DNA of 64,000 nt from Streptomyces caelestis (GTDB lineage: Bacteria > Actinomycetota > Actinomycetes > Streptomycetales > Streptomycetaceae). Each line of letters opens with the position of its first letter. Within the stretch, counting starts at the first letter, position 1. Below, in pieces: positions 1-8,005 of this stretch. The translations under genes were made by a program, and so were the position numbers. The stretch lies in NCBI RefSeq assembly GCF_014205255.1, contig NZ_JACHNE010000001.1:124001-188000 (forward strand). Reading direction: 5' to 3'. The notes under the pieces are model-generated. The model saw only the letters and a list, made by a program, of their open reading frames with translations. It had not been told where the DNA came from and ran no database searches.

Positions 1-258
1 ATCGAGCACGATGCCGGTCTCCTCGCACATCTCCCGGCGCGCGGCACCGACAGGATTCTCGCCGTGGTCGAGCATGCCGCCCGGCAGCCCCCAGAGCCCG
101 GCACCGGGCTGGTCCCCCGCATAGCGCAACAGCAGGATCCGGTCCTCGGAGTCGAGCAGCAGGACGCACGACGCGACGATGGTCTGCGGCAGCGTCTTGA
201 CCCACTCGTCACGCGGCAGCCCGGGCTTTACGTCGGTGGCCGGTACGGTCATGTCCAC
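1..258 (-). CDS. Nudix hydrolase, C-terminus cut by window edge
   Basis: Only the first 86 codons are inside the window. The protein carries a complete Nudix box: GGMLDHGEN, then REMCEETGI, fitting GX5EX7REUXEEXGU. Nudix enzymes hydrolyse nucleoside diphosphates linked to another group, using Mg2+ held by the Glu residues; the substrate cannot be told from this part. I chose the GTG at 258 (reading MDMTVPATD) because AAGGAA lies seven bases upstream of it; the ATG at 252 is the alternative. The family identity is certain from the motif, the specific role is unknown. Confidence 0.85.
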   Translation of the reverse strand, partial: MDMTVPATDVKPGLPRDEWVKTLPQTIVASCVLLLDSEDRILLLRYAGDQPGAGLWGLPGGMLDHGENPVGAARREMCEETGIVLD

Positions 259-350
259 GGTGGTGTTCCTTCCGTCGTCCGGGCAGCCCGGTACGAGCTG
301 CTCAAACAATGGAACGGCCGGACACGCCGATGGTCACCGGCAGACCCGGG

Positions 351-842
351 TCAGGTGTCGCAGGCGACCCCGTCGTTGTCACGGTCCAGGTGGGACGCGT
401 AGCCGGGTTCACCACGGCGGATGGGCGCGGCACCGGCGGCACGGACGGCGGAGCAGTTGGCGTAGTAGACGTCTTCCGAGCCGCCCGAGCCGCTGTCGTC
501 GGAGCCGCCACCCGCGGCCGGTTGTGCGGTGACCGTGGTGGTGGCTCTGACGGTCTTGGTGGCGGTGACCGTGGGAGCGGGTTCCGGCTCCTGCGCGAGC
601 GGTGTCGCGGTGGCGGTGGTCGTCGCGGTGACGGTGGCCGTCGGCTGGGGCTTGGCGGCTGCGGGCTTCGCGTCGTCCGTCGTCTCACCACCCGCGCCGA
701 TGCCCACGCCGACGAACAGGGCCAGGCCGAGCGCAGGCAGCAGGTAGCGCTTCCGGGCCCAGCGGGGCGCCGGGCGTGCGGGTTGCGGTGCGGGCGGCAC
801 GGGATACGGGTTGGCGTGTGGGTCGGCGTACGGATTGGTCAT
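351..842 (-). CDS. Membrane-anchored excalibur calcium-binding domain protein
   Basis: About 163 residues. The N-terminus is Pro-rich and cytoplasmic, followed by a basic patch (RWARKRY) and one membrane segment (LLPALGLALFVGVGIGAG). A long Thr/Ala/Pro/Val-rich linker follows. The C-terminal 38 residues form an excalibur domain, with the YYANCSAVRAAG start and the DRDNDGVACD calcium-loop end. The family is common in actinomycetes as extracellular small domains of unknown role. The ATG at 842 was chosen because a G-rich Shine-Dalgarno lies six bases before it; the ATG at 848 directly abuts that run. It stands alone, with no operon partner. Confidence 0.8.
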   Translation of the reverse strand: MTNPYADPHANPYPVPPAPQPARPAPRWARKRYLLPALGLALFVGVGIGAGGETTDDAKPAAAKPQPTATVTATTTATATPLAQEPEPAPTVTATKTVRATTTVTAQPAAGGGSDDSGSGGSEDVYYANCSAVRAAGAAPIRRGEPGYASHLDRDNDGVACDT

Positions 843-1119
843 GGTCATCCCCCCAGTGGTGGTACGTCCGGGGATGACCGTAGGTCCGGGAGGCAAAGGA
901 TGAGGCAGAAGTGGCCATTCCGTGATGGACATGTGAAGGCAGAGGGTGGGGGTGCGAGCCCAGTCGAAATCAGGACAGACAGCGTCTCACCTGCCCCCCG
1001 CGCCCGCGGGGAGCCCGGGACAGAGGCCGCCAAGGCCGGCCGCTCTCTGCCCCGCTGCCTGCCCCGACGGCCAGCCGTCCTGCTGTCGGGCACGATGAAC
1101 ATGCTCAGGGTCGGGCGGC

Positions 1120-1953
1120 TCAGCGGAATGCGGTGGCATTCTCCGCAGCCCATTGCTGGAACGTCCTGGCCGGGACACCGGTGATCTGGGGAACCGTGTC
1201 ACGCACCATGAGCAGCTCGTCGTTGACGTCGCCACCCGTCAGATCGAGCACCGCGTCAGCGGCTTCGTCGCCCAGGAGGATGGCCATCTGACGATGGGCT
1301 TCCTGCCGGCTGATCTCGGCGAACGGCACTTTCCGCCCCAGCGCTGCCGCGATGGCCCCGACCTGCTGCCGGGCCGTGACCCTCGCCGGGCCAGTCAGCG
1401 CATACGTCCGCTCTTGGTGGCCGGGCTCGGTCAGTGCCACCCGAGCCACCGACGCGATGTCCGCAGGGTGGATCGTGGGGAGACCGATGTCCGCATAGGG
1501 CACGCGGACCGTTTCATGCTCGCGGATCGCTCCCGCCCACCACAGGGCATTCGAGGCGAACTGCGTGGGCCGCAGGATCGTCCACGTCATGCCGCTGTCC
1601 TTGAGCAGCTGCTCGACAGTCAGGTTCTCGTCGGCAGGGCCCAGGTGCGGATGGGTCTGGACGGTAATGGACGAGACCAGCACCACATGTTCTACGCCTG
1701 CCCGCCGCGCCGCCTCGATGATGTCGGCGTCCGAACCCATGCGTGACACAAGAAACAGCGATCGGGCCCCCTCCAACACGGGCTTCAGTGAGGCTGTCTC
1801 AGCGAAGTCACCCGCAACGGCTTCGACCCCTTCCGGGAACGCGGCCCGTGCAAGGTCACGGGTGAGCCCCCTCAAGGGTCCGGCGCCGAACGCCTGGAGC
1901 TCTCGCAAGAGGGCACTTCCTATATTTCCGGTGGCTCCGGTCACCAGGATCAC
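1120..1953 (-). CDS. NmrA-family NAD(P)-binding oxidoreductase
   Basis: About 277 residues with a Rossmann start MILVTGATGNIGSALL (GxxGxxG) at residues 1-16, the usual beginning of NmrA/quinone-oxidoreductase-2-like atypical SDR proteins. Internal family features are the LVSSITV strand and the LRPTQFASNALWW segment. Members reduce quinones or small carbonyls, or sense NAD(P). The GTG at 1953 was chosen over the ATG at 1971 because AGGAGA lies inside the first codons after that ATG, about six bases before the GTG, and the GTG start gives the standard family N-terminus. Substrate is unknown. Confidence 0.82.
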   Translation of the reverse strand: MILVTGATGNIGSALLRELQAFGAGPLRGLTRDLARAAFPEGVEAVAGDFAETASLKPVLEGARSLFLVSRMGSDADIIEAARRAGVEHVVLVSSITVQTHPHLGPADENLTVEQLLKDSGMTWTILRPTQFASNALWWAGAIREHETVRVPYADIGLPTIHPADIASVARVALTEPGHQERTYALTGPARVTARQQVGAIAAALGRKVPFAEISRQEAHRQMAILLGDEAADAVLDLTGGDVNDELLMVRDTVPQITGVPARTFQQWAAENATAFR

Positions 1954-2409
1954 GACGTCTTCTCCTGTCATCAGGTGATGATCAACATGCCGTGACGTTA
2001 GGACCTCAACCAAGCTTTGGGTCAAGAAGGAGCGGCAGGTGTCGCGAGCTGGGCACGTTCATCCGCGTACTTCTCCGGGATCTTCCACGGATAACGCCCC
2101 CTCATCTGTGCATCTACGGCGAGGAGGAAGCGGTGCTCGCCCTCGTACAACTGCTGTCAGCTTTCGGAGTCGGCTGCACTGATATCCGAAGTCACCTGCA
2201 CGCAAGCGTGAGTTGACGGAGCAGTCATTTCGGCATGGCGTCGTTGCCCTCCCGCGTGCAGGGCTTCCAGGAGCTTGGCCGGAGGCGGCGTCCGAAGGTT
2301 CCCGTTCGCTGGGGCGTTCGATGGTGACGGCGCTCGCGGCGCGTGCACCCGTCGGCGCGGCAGCACAGCCGGCCCCGGGACGATCGGCACCGTTCGTGAT
2401 CGAGGACAC
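1954..2409. other. Intergenic stretch, no gene recognised
   Basis: About 455 bp between the NmrA-type gene and the dehalogenase remnant. Apart from the candidate promoter at its left end I see no coding frame that resembles a known protein. A divergent regulator often found beside NmrA-type genes is not present. Confidence 0.5.
1995..2025 (-). promoter_or_regulatory. Candidate promoter of the NmrA-family gene
   Basis: On the minus strand TTGACC (2025-2020) and TAACGT (2000-1995) are separated by 19 bp, about 45 bp upstream of the NmrA-type gene. The spacing is longer than the 17 bp optimum, so this is a by-eye candidate only. Confidence 0.3.
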
Positions 2410-2775
2410 CTACTGGCGCGCCAGTCTGTGGCGGTCAGCCCAGGCGTTGATCGCCGCGGCCAGCTCCTCGGGACGGTCCTCCGAGGAGTGATGGCCGGCG
2501 AGGCCGTGGCGGGAGACCTCCAGGCCCGCGATGTTCTCCTCGCACCAGGCCACGGCTCCTTGGTCGGTCATCGCGCCCGGGCCCGGCTCGAACGCGGCGC
2601 AGCTTGGGGACTTCGGGGCTGGCAGCCAGCCGGGCGTCGTAGTGCTCGACGCGGGCCACGACGTCGGCGGGCTCGGCGTCCAGCGGCATCATGCGCGTCC
2701 ACGCCAGCACCGGGCGGCGGCTCTGCGGGGTCGGGAAGGGGCGGCGGTAGACCTCCAGGTCGGCAGGGTCGAGCG
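2410..2775 (-). pseudogene. Haloalkane dehalogenase remnant (C-terminal third, frameshifted)
   Basis: Two pieces of one haloalkane-dehalogenase-like protein lie in different frames. The upstream piece (about 2770 to 2605) reads LEVYRRPFPTPQSRRPVL and DAEPADVV, typical of the cap-to-core region. The downstream piece (about 2590 to 2410) reads VAWCEENIAGLEV and GLAGHHSSEDRPEELAAAI, ending in TAG; it contains the catalytic His region near the C-terminus. The N-terminal two thirds, including the nucleophile Asp, are missing. The fragment abuts the MFS remnant, so a deletion probably fused the two. Confidence 0.7.
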
Positions 2776-2784
2776 ACCGCACCC

Positions 2785-3061
2785 ACCACGACGAAGAGGC
2801 GCTTGCGTGGCCAGCCTGCAGTCCAGCTGGTGAACGGAGCCGCTGACAGCCCGACGGTGAAGGCGTACACGGTGACCAGCAGTCCCACCCGTGATCTCGC
2901 GGCTTCCAGATCGTCACTGATCAAGGTCGGCAGGCCGACCGGCAGCATCTCGGTGGTGCGACGACGAACGTCGTGGTCGCGAGCACAGCCAAGCCGGCCC
3001 GGCGCCGGGCCAAAGAGGCCACAGGCGGACCGGCCTGGTCCGTGCCGGGTGGAGCGGTCAC
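2785..3061 (-). pseudogene. MFS transporter remnant (N-terminal portion, frameshifted)
   Basis: The start GTG (3061) overlaps the TGA of the upstream alpha/beta hydrolase gene in a GTGA arrangement, so this was once translationally coupled. The first frame gives RRRAGLAVLATTTFVV, helix 1 of a DHA1-type drug exporter. A one-base slip then puts TEMLPVGLPTLISDDL and VGLLVTVYAFTVGLSAAP into another frame, followed by the RKRLFVVVGAV loop-helix 3 segment. The remaining nine or so helices are absent and dehalogenase sequence follows. It cannot make a transporter. Confidence 0.72.
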
Positions 3062-3867
3062 GCCGTCGTTGAGGGAAGAGTGCCGAGGAACTCGCGGACG
3101 TGGTGAAGCCACGTCGCGCGGTCCGCCTCGTTCAGGATGTGGGCCGCGCCGGGCAGTTCGATCAGCTTGGCGCCCGGGATGCCCGCCGCCAGGCGGTACG
3201 AGCTCTCGGGCAGCACGAGCCGGTCGCCGGTAGGCGCTACCACCAGGGTGGGCGCGGACACAATCCCCAGGTCTGACCGGACGTCCACGCGGGATACCAG
3301 GTCGAAGTGGTCCAGCATGCCCGGCGGCATCCCGGCCAGGGTCTGGGCTACCGGTGCGTCGAGGTCAGCGGGCTCGATGTCCGCCAGGTCCGTCGGCGAC
3401 AGGCACGAGAGGTAAGCGAGCCGTGCCACGTCATCCCACTGGTCCGCGTCCGCCAAAGACTTGATAAGCCGGGCGGCCAGAGCCAGCACGGGGTCCGCGA
3501 CCGGGAAGCCGGCGGTGAGGACGAGCGCCCGGACCCGATCGGGATACCGGGCGGCGATCCGCACGGCCACGGCGCTGCCGAGTGACTCCCCGAGCACGGC
3601 GAACGACTCCTGGCCTGCCGCGACGGCTGCGGCGACCAGTTGGTCGGCGAGGTCGTCCAGGTCCAGGGGTTCGGGGTCCACGGGGGAGCCTCCGGCTCCC
3701 GGATAGTGCGGGCCGACGAGGGTGTGGTCGCGGGCGAGGTCGTCGAGGACGAGACCGAAGTTGCCTTCTATGCCGCCGCCGGCGCCGTGGGCAAGCAGCA
3801 GGGCGGGGCCACTGCCCTTCACGATGACGTCGAGGTCAGGGGTGGGAAGTGAGTGATCGGTGTTCAT
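3058..3867 (-). CDS. Alpha/beta hydrolase, divergent from MerR regulator
   Basis: 269 residues. The N-terminal beta strands and oxyanion region read LLLAHGAGG; the nucleophile elbow is GESLGS (Ser in GxSxG); the acid lies after PTLVVAPTGDRLV; the catalytic His is in GAAHILNE near the C-terminus. The family covers esterases, lactonases and haloperoxidase-like hydrolases, and no substrate can be inferred. The ATG at 3867 is the first start downstream of a MerR-type promoter whose -10 lies about ten bases away, so the mRNA may be leaderless. The downstream MFS remnant overlaps its stop codon, suggesting a former hydrolase-exporter operon controlled by the MerR protein. Confidence 0.83.
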   Translation of the reverse strand: MNTDHSLPTPDLDVIVKGSGPALLLAHGAGGGIEGNFGLVLDDLARDHTLVGPHYPGAGGSPVDPEPLDLDDLADQLVAAAVAAGQESFAVLGESLGSAVAVRIAARYPDRVRALVLTAGFPVADPVLALAARLIKSLADADQWDDVARLAYLSCLSPTDLADIEPADLDAPVAQTLAGMPPGMLDHFDLVSRVDVRSDLGIVSAPTLVVAPTGDRLVLPESSYRLAAGIPGAKLIELPGAAHILNEADRATWLHHVREFLGTLPSTTA

Positions 3868-3875
3868 GCAGCCGA

Positions 3876-3906
3876 CGCTAAACTCCGACATCGGTGTCAG
3901 AGTCAA
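3876..3906 (-). promoter_or_regulatory. MerR-type promoter/operator between hydrolase and regulator
   Basis: On the minus strand TTGACT (3906-3901) is followed by a 19-bp spacer and TTAGCG. The spacer holds an inverted repeat, CTCCGACA (3883-3890) and TGTCAGAG (3895-3902), matching in seven of eight pairs. An over-long spacer filled by a palindrome is the hallmark of MerR-family promoters, which the regulator untwists to activate. The site lies between the divergent hydrolase and MerR genes. Confidence 0.7.
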
Positions 3907-3939
3907 GTCGCGAGGTGCGTACGGGGAGGAGCGAGCCGC

Positions 3940-4293
3940 ATGCGTATGAAGGAGATGGTCCGGCGCACGGGGGTCCATGAGCGGCTGCTGCGTTACTACG
4001 AGCAGCAAGGGCTGCTGGCGCCGGAGCGGTTGCCGAGCGGCTATCGCGTCTACTGCGAGTCGGACGTTGAGACGGTGCGTCGCATCCGCAGTCTGCTGGC
4101 GGCGGGCCTCTCGACCCCTCTGATCGCTCAGGTTCTGCCCTGCATCCGTGCAGACGACGGCCGCCTCGTGCCCACCTGCCCGGATCTGGTCGCCCAGCTG
4201 CGGCAGGAGAGCGAGCGGATCACCCGCGCCATCGAGGAGTTGCAGGCCTCCCGCACGATGCTCGACACCGTCATCACCGCCGCGCCCTTCTAG
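3940..4293 (+). CDS. MerR-family transcriptional regulator
   Basis: 117 residues. The N-terminal winged helix-turn-helix is MKEMVRRTGVHERLLRYYEQ, then the wing (GYRVYCESDVETVRRI) and a dimerisation helix (ITRAIEELQASRTMLDTVI). Two cysteines (in LPCIRAD and PTCPDL) sit in the effector region, but their spacing does not match a recognised metal site. The start follows GGGGAGGA by about seven bases. It probably controls the divergent alpha/beta hydrolase and formerly the coupled MFS gene through the palindrome in the intergenic region. Effector unknown. Confidence 0.88.
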   Translation: MRMKEMVRRTGVHERLLRYYEQQGLLAPERLPSGYRVYCESDVETVRRIRSLLAAGLSTPLIAQVLPCIRADDGRLVPTCPDLVAQLRQESERITRAIEELQASRTMLDTVITAAPF

Positions 4294-5128
4294 AGCGCTG
4301 GGAGACCGAGATCGCTTCGACCGATCGTTGCCGAGGCACGTTGACCGGGAGCCCCAGAGCATCGACCGCGGCGGCGTCATCGCCGACGTTGCCCTGCTCT
4401 GGAACTCGGCCCCCGTCGAAGGCCATGTCAACCGGATCAAGATGCTCAAGGCGCGCCTTCACGAAGGCCGGCGACTCCTGCACGCTCGCCGTCGGCGATG
4501 TCGTGGCGGAGGTCGTGGCGGGCACGGCCTGGCACGCGGTCGTCATTGTGGTGCGGCCGCGCTCACCGGTGCCAGGGGCTCGTCCGGCGCGGCCGGGCTG
4601 ATCGGCTGGCGCAGGTTCAGGTGGCAGCGCAGCCGCAAGCCGGGCTCGCCTGCATCCCGCGTCGGGTGCGGGGCGGGGGTTGTCACCCACCGGTCGGCGA
4701 GCAGCTGCTGGAAGGCGAGGCGGTTTCGTCGTCAGCGGCCGCGACGACGACGACGAACCGGCCGGCCTCGCTCACGTGCGTCACGTTGATCGGGTGCATG
4801 TACGGCACTACGCCGTGCGGCCCTGGGGGCCCCGCTGCGGCGGTGTCTTCACCCGGCCGAGTGCGGGGGCAGGGCTGTCTCCGCCCGAGTCGCAGCGGGC
4901 CGGGTAGCCGACGCGCGGTTCGTACAGCGCATGCAGGACGACGCGTGGGCGGTGGAGGCCGACGTCGACTTCGCCCCCGATGCCTCCGGCCGGTGACGCC
5001 GGCCGCGCGCCGTGCCCGCCCACGGCGGCGTAGAGCGGCCCCGGCCGAGGCGCAAGACCGGCGGGCGCGCCCCGATCCCCGGCAGCGTCCGCGCCACCCA
5101 TCCTGTCCTCGCTCATGGGCGACAGGTA
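4294..5128. other. Gene-free stretch with decayed sequence
   Basis: About 830 bp between the MerR gene and the sigma factor gene. Beyond the ISL3 fragment I recognise no protein in any frame. The open frames here have low-complexity Arg/Pro/Gly composition typical of non-coding high G+C DNA. Confidence 0.5.
4372..4460 (+). mobile_element. ISL3-family transposase remnant
   Basis: A short stretch reads NSAPVEGHVNRIKMLK, matching the conserved C-terminal block of ISL3-type DDE transposases (SSGxVEGxVNRIKxxKR). Frame is lost soon after; a nearby frame (AFTKAGDSC) may continue the degraded end. No inverted repeats were identified. It is a fossil only. Confidence 0.55.
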
Positions 5129-5974
5129 TCAGCGGATGGTCAGCATGCCTTCACGAAGTCGGGCAAGGGTGCGGGACAGGAGCCGGGAGACGTGCATCTG
5201 GGAGACGCCCAGGCGTTCGCCGATCTGCGCCTGGGTGAGTTCCTCGACGAACCGCATGTGGATGATCTGCCGGTCGCGCTCGTCGAGTTCTGCGATCAGC
5301 GGGGCGAGGGCGTGGAAGTCCTCCACCAGCTCCAGGTCCGTGTCCTGGGTGCCGATGAAGTCCTGCAGCGCGGCTTCGCCGTCCTCGCTGCCGTTGATCG
5401 TGGCGTCCAGGGAGGCGGAGTTGTAGCCGTTGGCGGCCAGGCGGACCTCGCGGACCTCGTCCTCGGGCAGGCTCATCAGCTCGGACAGTTCCTTGACCGT
5501 CGGGGTACGGCCCAGTCGGCTGCGTAGTTCTTCGGTGGCTCGGGCCAGCTGGACGCGGGCTTCCTGCAGCCGTCGCGGGACGTGCACGGCCCAGGTGGTG
5601 TCGCGGAAGAACCGCTTGATCTCACCGACGATGTAGGGGATGGCGAAGGAGGTGAACTCCACCTCCCGGGACAGCTCGAAGCGGTCGATCGCCTTGATCA
5701 GCCCGATCATGCCGACCTGGACGATGTCCTCCATCTCCTCCGGCCCGCGGCTGCGGAACCGGCCGGCCGCGAAGCGGACCAGGGACATGTTCATCTCGAT
5801 CAGCGTGTTCCGCGCGTACTGGTGCTCGAGGGTGCCTTCCTCCAGGACGGCCAGCTGCTGGAAGAACAGCTTCGAAAGTTCGCGGGCGTCCTTGGGTGCC
5901 ACCCGGGACGGGTCAGCAACCTCCGGCAGCTCAGCCGTTCGCGTCCGCGCTGCCGCCATGCTCATGGGCGCCAT
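5129..5974 (-). CDS. SigF/SigB-type RNA polymerase sigma factor
   Basis: 281 residues. Region 2 contains MNMSLVRFAAGRF and DIVQVGMIGLIKAIDRF; region 3 follows with AVHVPRRLQEARVQL; region 4 ends with the helix-turn-helix LTQAQIGERLGVSQMHVSRL. This is the SigF/SigB/SigG group that Streptomyces uses for stress and differentiation, regulated post-translationally by an anti-sigma kinase. GGGAGGGG lies six bases before the ATG. The RsbW-like gene is 381 bp upstream on the same strand and a STAS antagonist is divergent from it, so a complete partner switch could be encoded here. Pairing is inferred from proximity. Confidence 0.92.
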   Translation of the reverse strand: MAPMSMAAARTRTAELPEVADPSRVAPKDARELSKLFFQQLAVLEEGTLEHQYARNTLIEMNMSLVRFAAGRFRSRGPEEMEDIVQVGMIGLIKAIDRFELSREVEFTSFAIPYIVGEIKRFFRDTTWAVHVPRRLQEARVQLARATEELRSRLGRTPTVKELSELMSLPEDEVREVRLAANGYNSASLDATINGSEDGEAALQDFIGTQDTDLELVEDFHALAPLIAELDERDRQIIHMRFVEELTQAQIGERLGVSQMHVSRLLSRTLARLREGMLTIR

Positions 5975-6355
5975 GTTGTTCCCCTCCCGAGGTCGGTCCC
6001 GCCGCCACGGCCAGCCGAAGCGGCCGACGACGCAGCGTCTACCCCCTCATCCCGCACCCACTCCTTCACCATTCCGGTCCGCCGGGCGGGTGCAGGGGAA
6101 TGGTCTCGACAAGCCGCTCGGGCAGGAACCGGCACGAGCCGGACTTGGCATCCAGGGCTGCGGACCAAGGACTACGCGACTGCAAGCCGCCGTCCACGAG
6201 TTGCCGAGAACGTCGACGATCCCCCTGGCCGGCCTCGGCATCGACGTCGCCCGCGACGCCGCAGGCCGGTGGCGGCACCCCCGCACACCGACACCGCGCC
6301 CGCTCCGACCTCTCCCCCGGACCTCTCCCCCGCCGTCGACCGTCCCGTGTAGCTG
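5975..6355. other. Intergenic stretch, no gene recognised
   Basis: 380 bp between the anti-sigma kinase and sigma factor genes. No credible coding frame. It presumably contains the sigma gene promoter, but I could not pick a convincing -10/-35 pair. Confidence 0.5.
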
Positions 6356-6802
6356 CTATTGAAGGCGGCGTCCGGTGACGCCACCGCCCAGGTCGTCGGG
6401 CAGGGCGATGCGGACGGTGATGCGTTTGCCGACCGGCTCGCGCCGCACCTCGAAACCCTGCGCGACGGCCATGACAATCTCCAGGCCGTGCTGCCCGACT
6501 CTGCCCGCGTCGGCGGCCCGAGCCACCGGCAGGACCGGATCGCTGTCCCACACGGCCACTTCCACCAGGTCCCCGGCGATACGCAGCTCCATCAGCGCCG
6601 GCCCGGCAGCGTACTTGAGCGCGTTGGTGACCAGCTCACTGACCACCAGCTGCGTCAGGTCCATCGCGCGAGCCGACACCGGCAGGCCGTGCTCGGCCTG
6701 GACGCGGGCAAGGAAGTCCACCGCCCGGTGACGTGCCTCGGCGATGCCAGGGCTGTCGCCGCCCAGGGCGACGGTGTCCTGTATCGGATGGGCACCAGGC
6801 AT
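6356..6802 (-). CDS. RsbW-like anti-sigma serine kinase (GHKL ATPase)
   Basis: 148 residues. The GHKL ATP-binding fold is visible: N-box ELVTNALKYA, G1-like box VWDSDP, G2-like box GQHGLEIV and the final strand KRITVRIALP. Streptomyces encodes many such proteins; typical ones bind a SigF-type sigma factor and phosphorylate a STAS antagonist. The ATG at 6802 follows GAGGG by about seven bases. Neighbouring genes are the sigma factor downstream and a STAS protein divergently upstream, which supports, but does not prove, that the three work together. Confidence 0.85.
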   Translation of the reverse strand: MPGAHPIQDTVALGGDSPGIAEARHRAVDFLARVQAEHGLPVSARAMDLTQLVVSELVTNALKYAAGPALMELRIAGDLVEVAVWDSDPVLPVARAADAGRVGQHGLEIVMAVAQGFEVRREPVGKRITVRIALPDDLGGGVTGRRLQ

Positions 6803-7016
6803 CACGCTGCCCTCGCCATCGGGGACTGCTTCCGCCGGGTTCACCTTTGTTTCCCCCCGTTCACACACCTGCTCGTACCCCGCACTATGCCGCACATGCC
6901 CCGTGAGGACCGGGTAACGGGCCGCACAAGTGTTCGTCGTAGTATCGAGGCGGGTTACCGACGCACTATCGTGTCGGAGCCTTAGGTCCCCCATCCGCGA
7001 GACAGCCAAGGACAAG

Positions 7017-7379
7017 GTGACAGACACCCACGGAGCAGCCCGGCCCGGCCTGTCGATCGACCGCACCGCCGTCGACGGCATCCGGGTGCTCACCCTGCGC
7101 GGCGAGATCGACCACGATGTCAAAGATGTGCTCAGCGAGGCCCTGCTGTCCTTTGGCAGCGTGACGCCGCCGCGGACCGTGGTGGACCTCACCGGCGTGA
7201 CCTTCATGGACTCCAGCGGCATCAACGTCTTCGTCGCCGTGCACAAGAGCATGAGCGACGCTCGAGGGTGGCTGCGTATGGCCGGCCCTCAGGAATCGGT
7301 ACTGCGAGTCTTTCAGCTCGTCGGCCTGGACCAGGTCATCGGCTGCCATCCCACCGTCGAGCAGGCCCTGACCGCTTGA
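7017..7379 (+). CDS. STAS-domain anti-anti-sigma factor
   Basis: 120 residues. The sequence covers a single STAS domain: GIRVLTLRGEIDHD, then TVVDLTGVTFMDSSGINVFV, where the DSSG serine is the phosphorylation site in SpoIIAA/RsbV proteins, and the closing FQLVGLDQVIGCHPTVEQAL. When dephosphorylated, such proteins bind the anti-sigma kinase and free the sigma factor. The GTG start was chosen at the beginning of the conserved N-terminus; AAGGA precedes it. It is divergent from the kinase gene with about 214 bp between them. Confidence 0.87.
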   Translation: MTDTHGAARPGLSIDRTAVDGIRVLTLRGEIDHDVKDVLSEALLSFGSVTPPRTVVDLTGVTFMDSSGINVFVAVHKSMSDARGWLRMAGPQESVLRVFQLVGLDQVIGCHPTVEQALTA

Positions 7380-7502
7380 CCCACGCCGTGCCCGGCGCGG
7401 CGTTCTACCCGGCCTCCGCGTCATGAGCCATCCTGCCGGCGTGAGCGCCGCCGCACGGCCGCGTCCAGTTGCCGCCCCACCGGCTCCGGCAGCGGCTGCC
7501 CC

Positions 7503-7650
7503 AGGGGCCAGGGGCCAGGCGATCACCGTCTCAGCCACCATGTGCAGCTTGATGTTGGTGTGCTGGGACACGCCACGCAGCACCTCGAACCCGGCCGCCG
7601 GCGTCAGCCGGTGGATCGCGATGAGGACACCGACGGCCTGGTCCACCCTC
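7503..7650 (-). pseudogene. ANTAR-domain regulator fragment
   Basis: About 48 codons read DQAVGVLIAIHRLTPAAG, then VLRGVSQHTNIKL, the two-helix RNA-binding ANTAR domain that normally ends GAF-ANTAR antitermination regulators. No sensor domain precedes it in frame, and the frame runs without a stop into the convergent STAS gene, so this looks like a remnant. The rest of 7380-7900 shows nothing recognisable. Confidence 0.55.
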
Positions 7651-7902
7651 GTGTGGGAGCCGGCAGGCCTCGATGCCCGGTGCGAGAGCGACCAACATCA
7701 CCTGCCGAGGCGGGAGGAGAGAAACGAAGAAGTCCAGAAGAAGTCCAGTTGAGCGCGCACAGATTGCGGTTGCACAGCTCCACTGCCGCCGATACCCCAT
7801 CTGCAGGCCGCCCGCCGCCTGCTAAGCCGGCTACACACCGTCCTGTCGAGGAGAACAGGGCCTACCGTGCGGCCGGCTGTCGCGTTCCATTGGCCAACTG
7901 GG

Positions 7903-7933
7903 GCGCTCAGTCACAGCACGTGTGACTGAGCGC
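7903..7933 (-). terminator. Strong hairpin terminator downstream of dehalogenase-like gene
   Basis: A perfect 13-bp inverted repeat, GCGCTCAGTCACA and TGTGACTGAGCGC, with a five-base loop, lies about 70 bp beyond the stop of the hydrolase gene ending at 8006. There is no U tract, which is normal for Streptomyces terminators. Confidence 0.75.
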
Positions 7934-8005
7934 TTCGGTTGGTCGGTCAGCGTTCGAGTCGGCCAGTCGGGTGTTCCATACGAGGGCTGTGATCTTCCGG
8001 GGCCT

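Noticed and set aside
3868..4449. N-terminal extension of the alpha/beta hydrolase frame across the MerR gene
   Set aside because: It would run antisense through the MerR coding region and the promoter; the hydrolase fold begins at 3867.
6803..7252. Upstream extension of the RsbW-like kinase frame
   Set aside because: It reads antisense to the STAS gene; the GHKL fold and ribosome site support the start at 6802.
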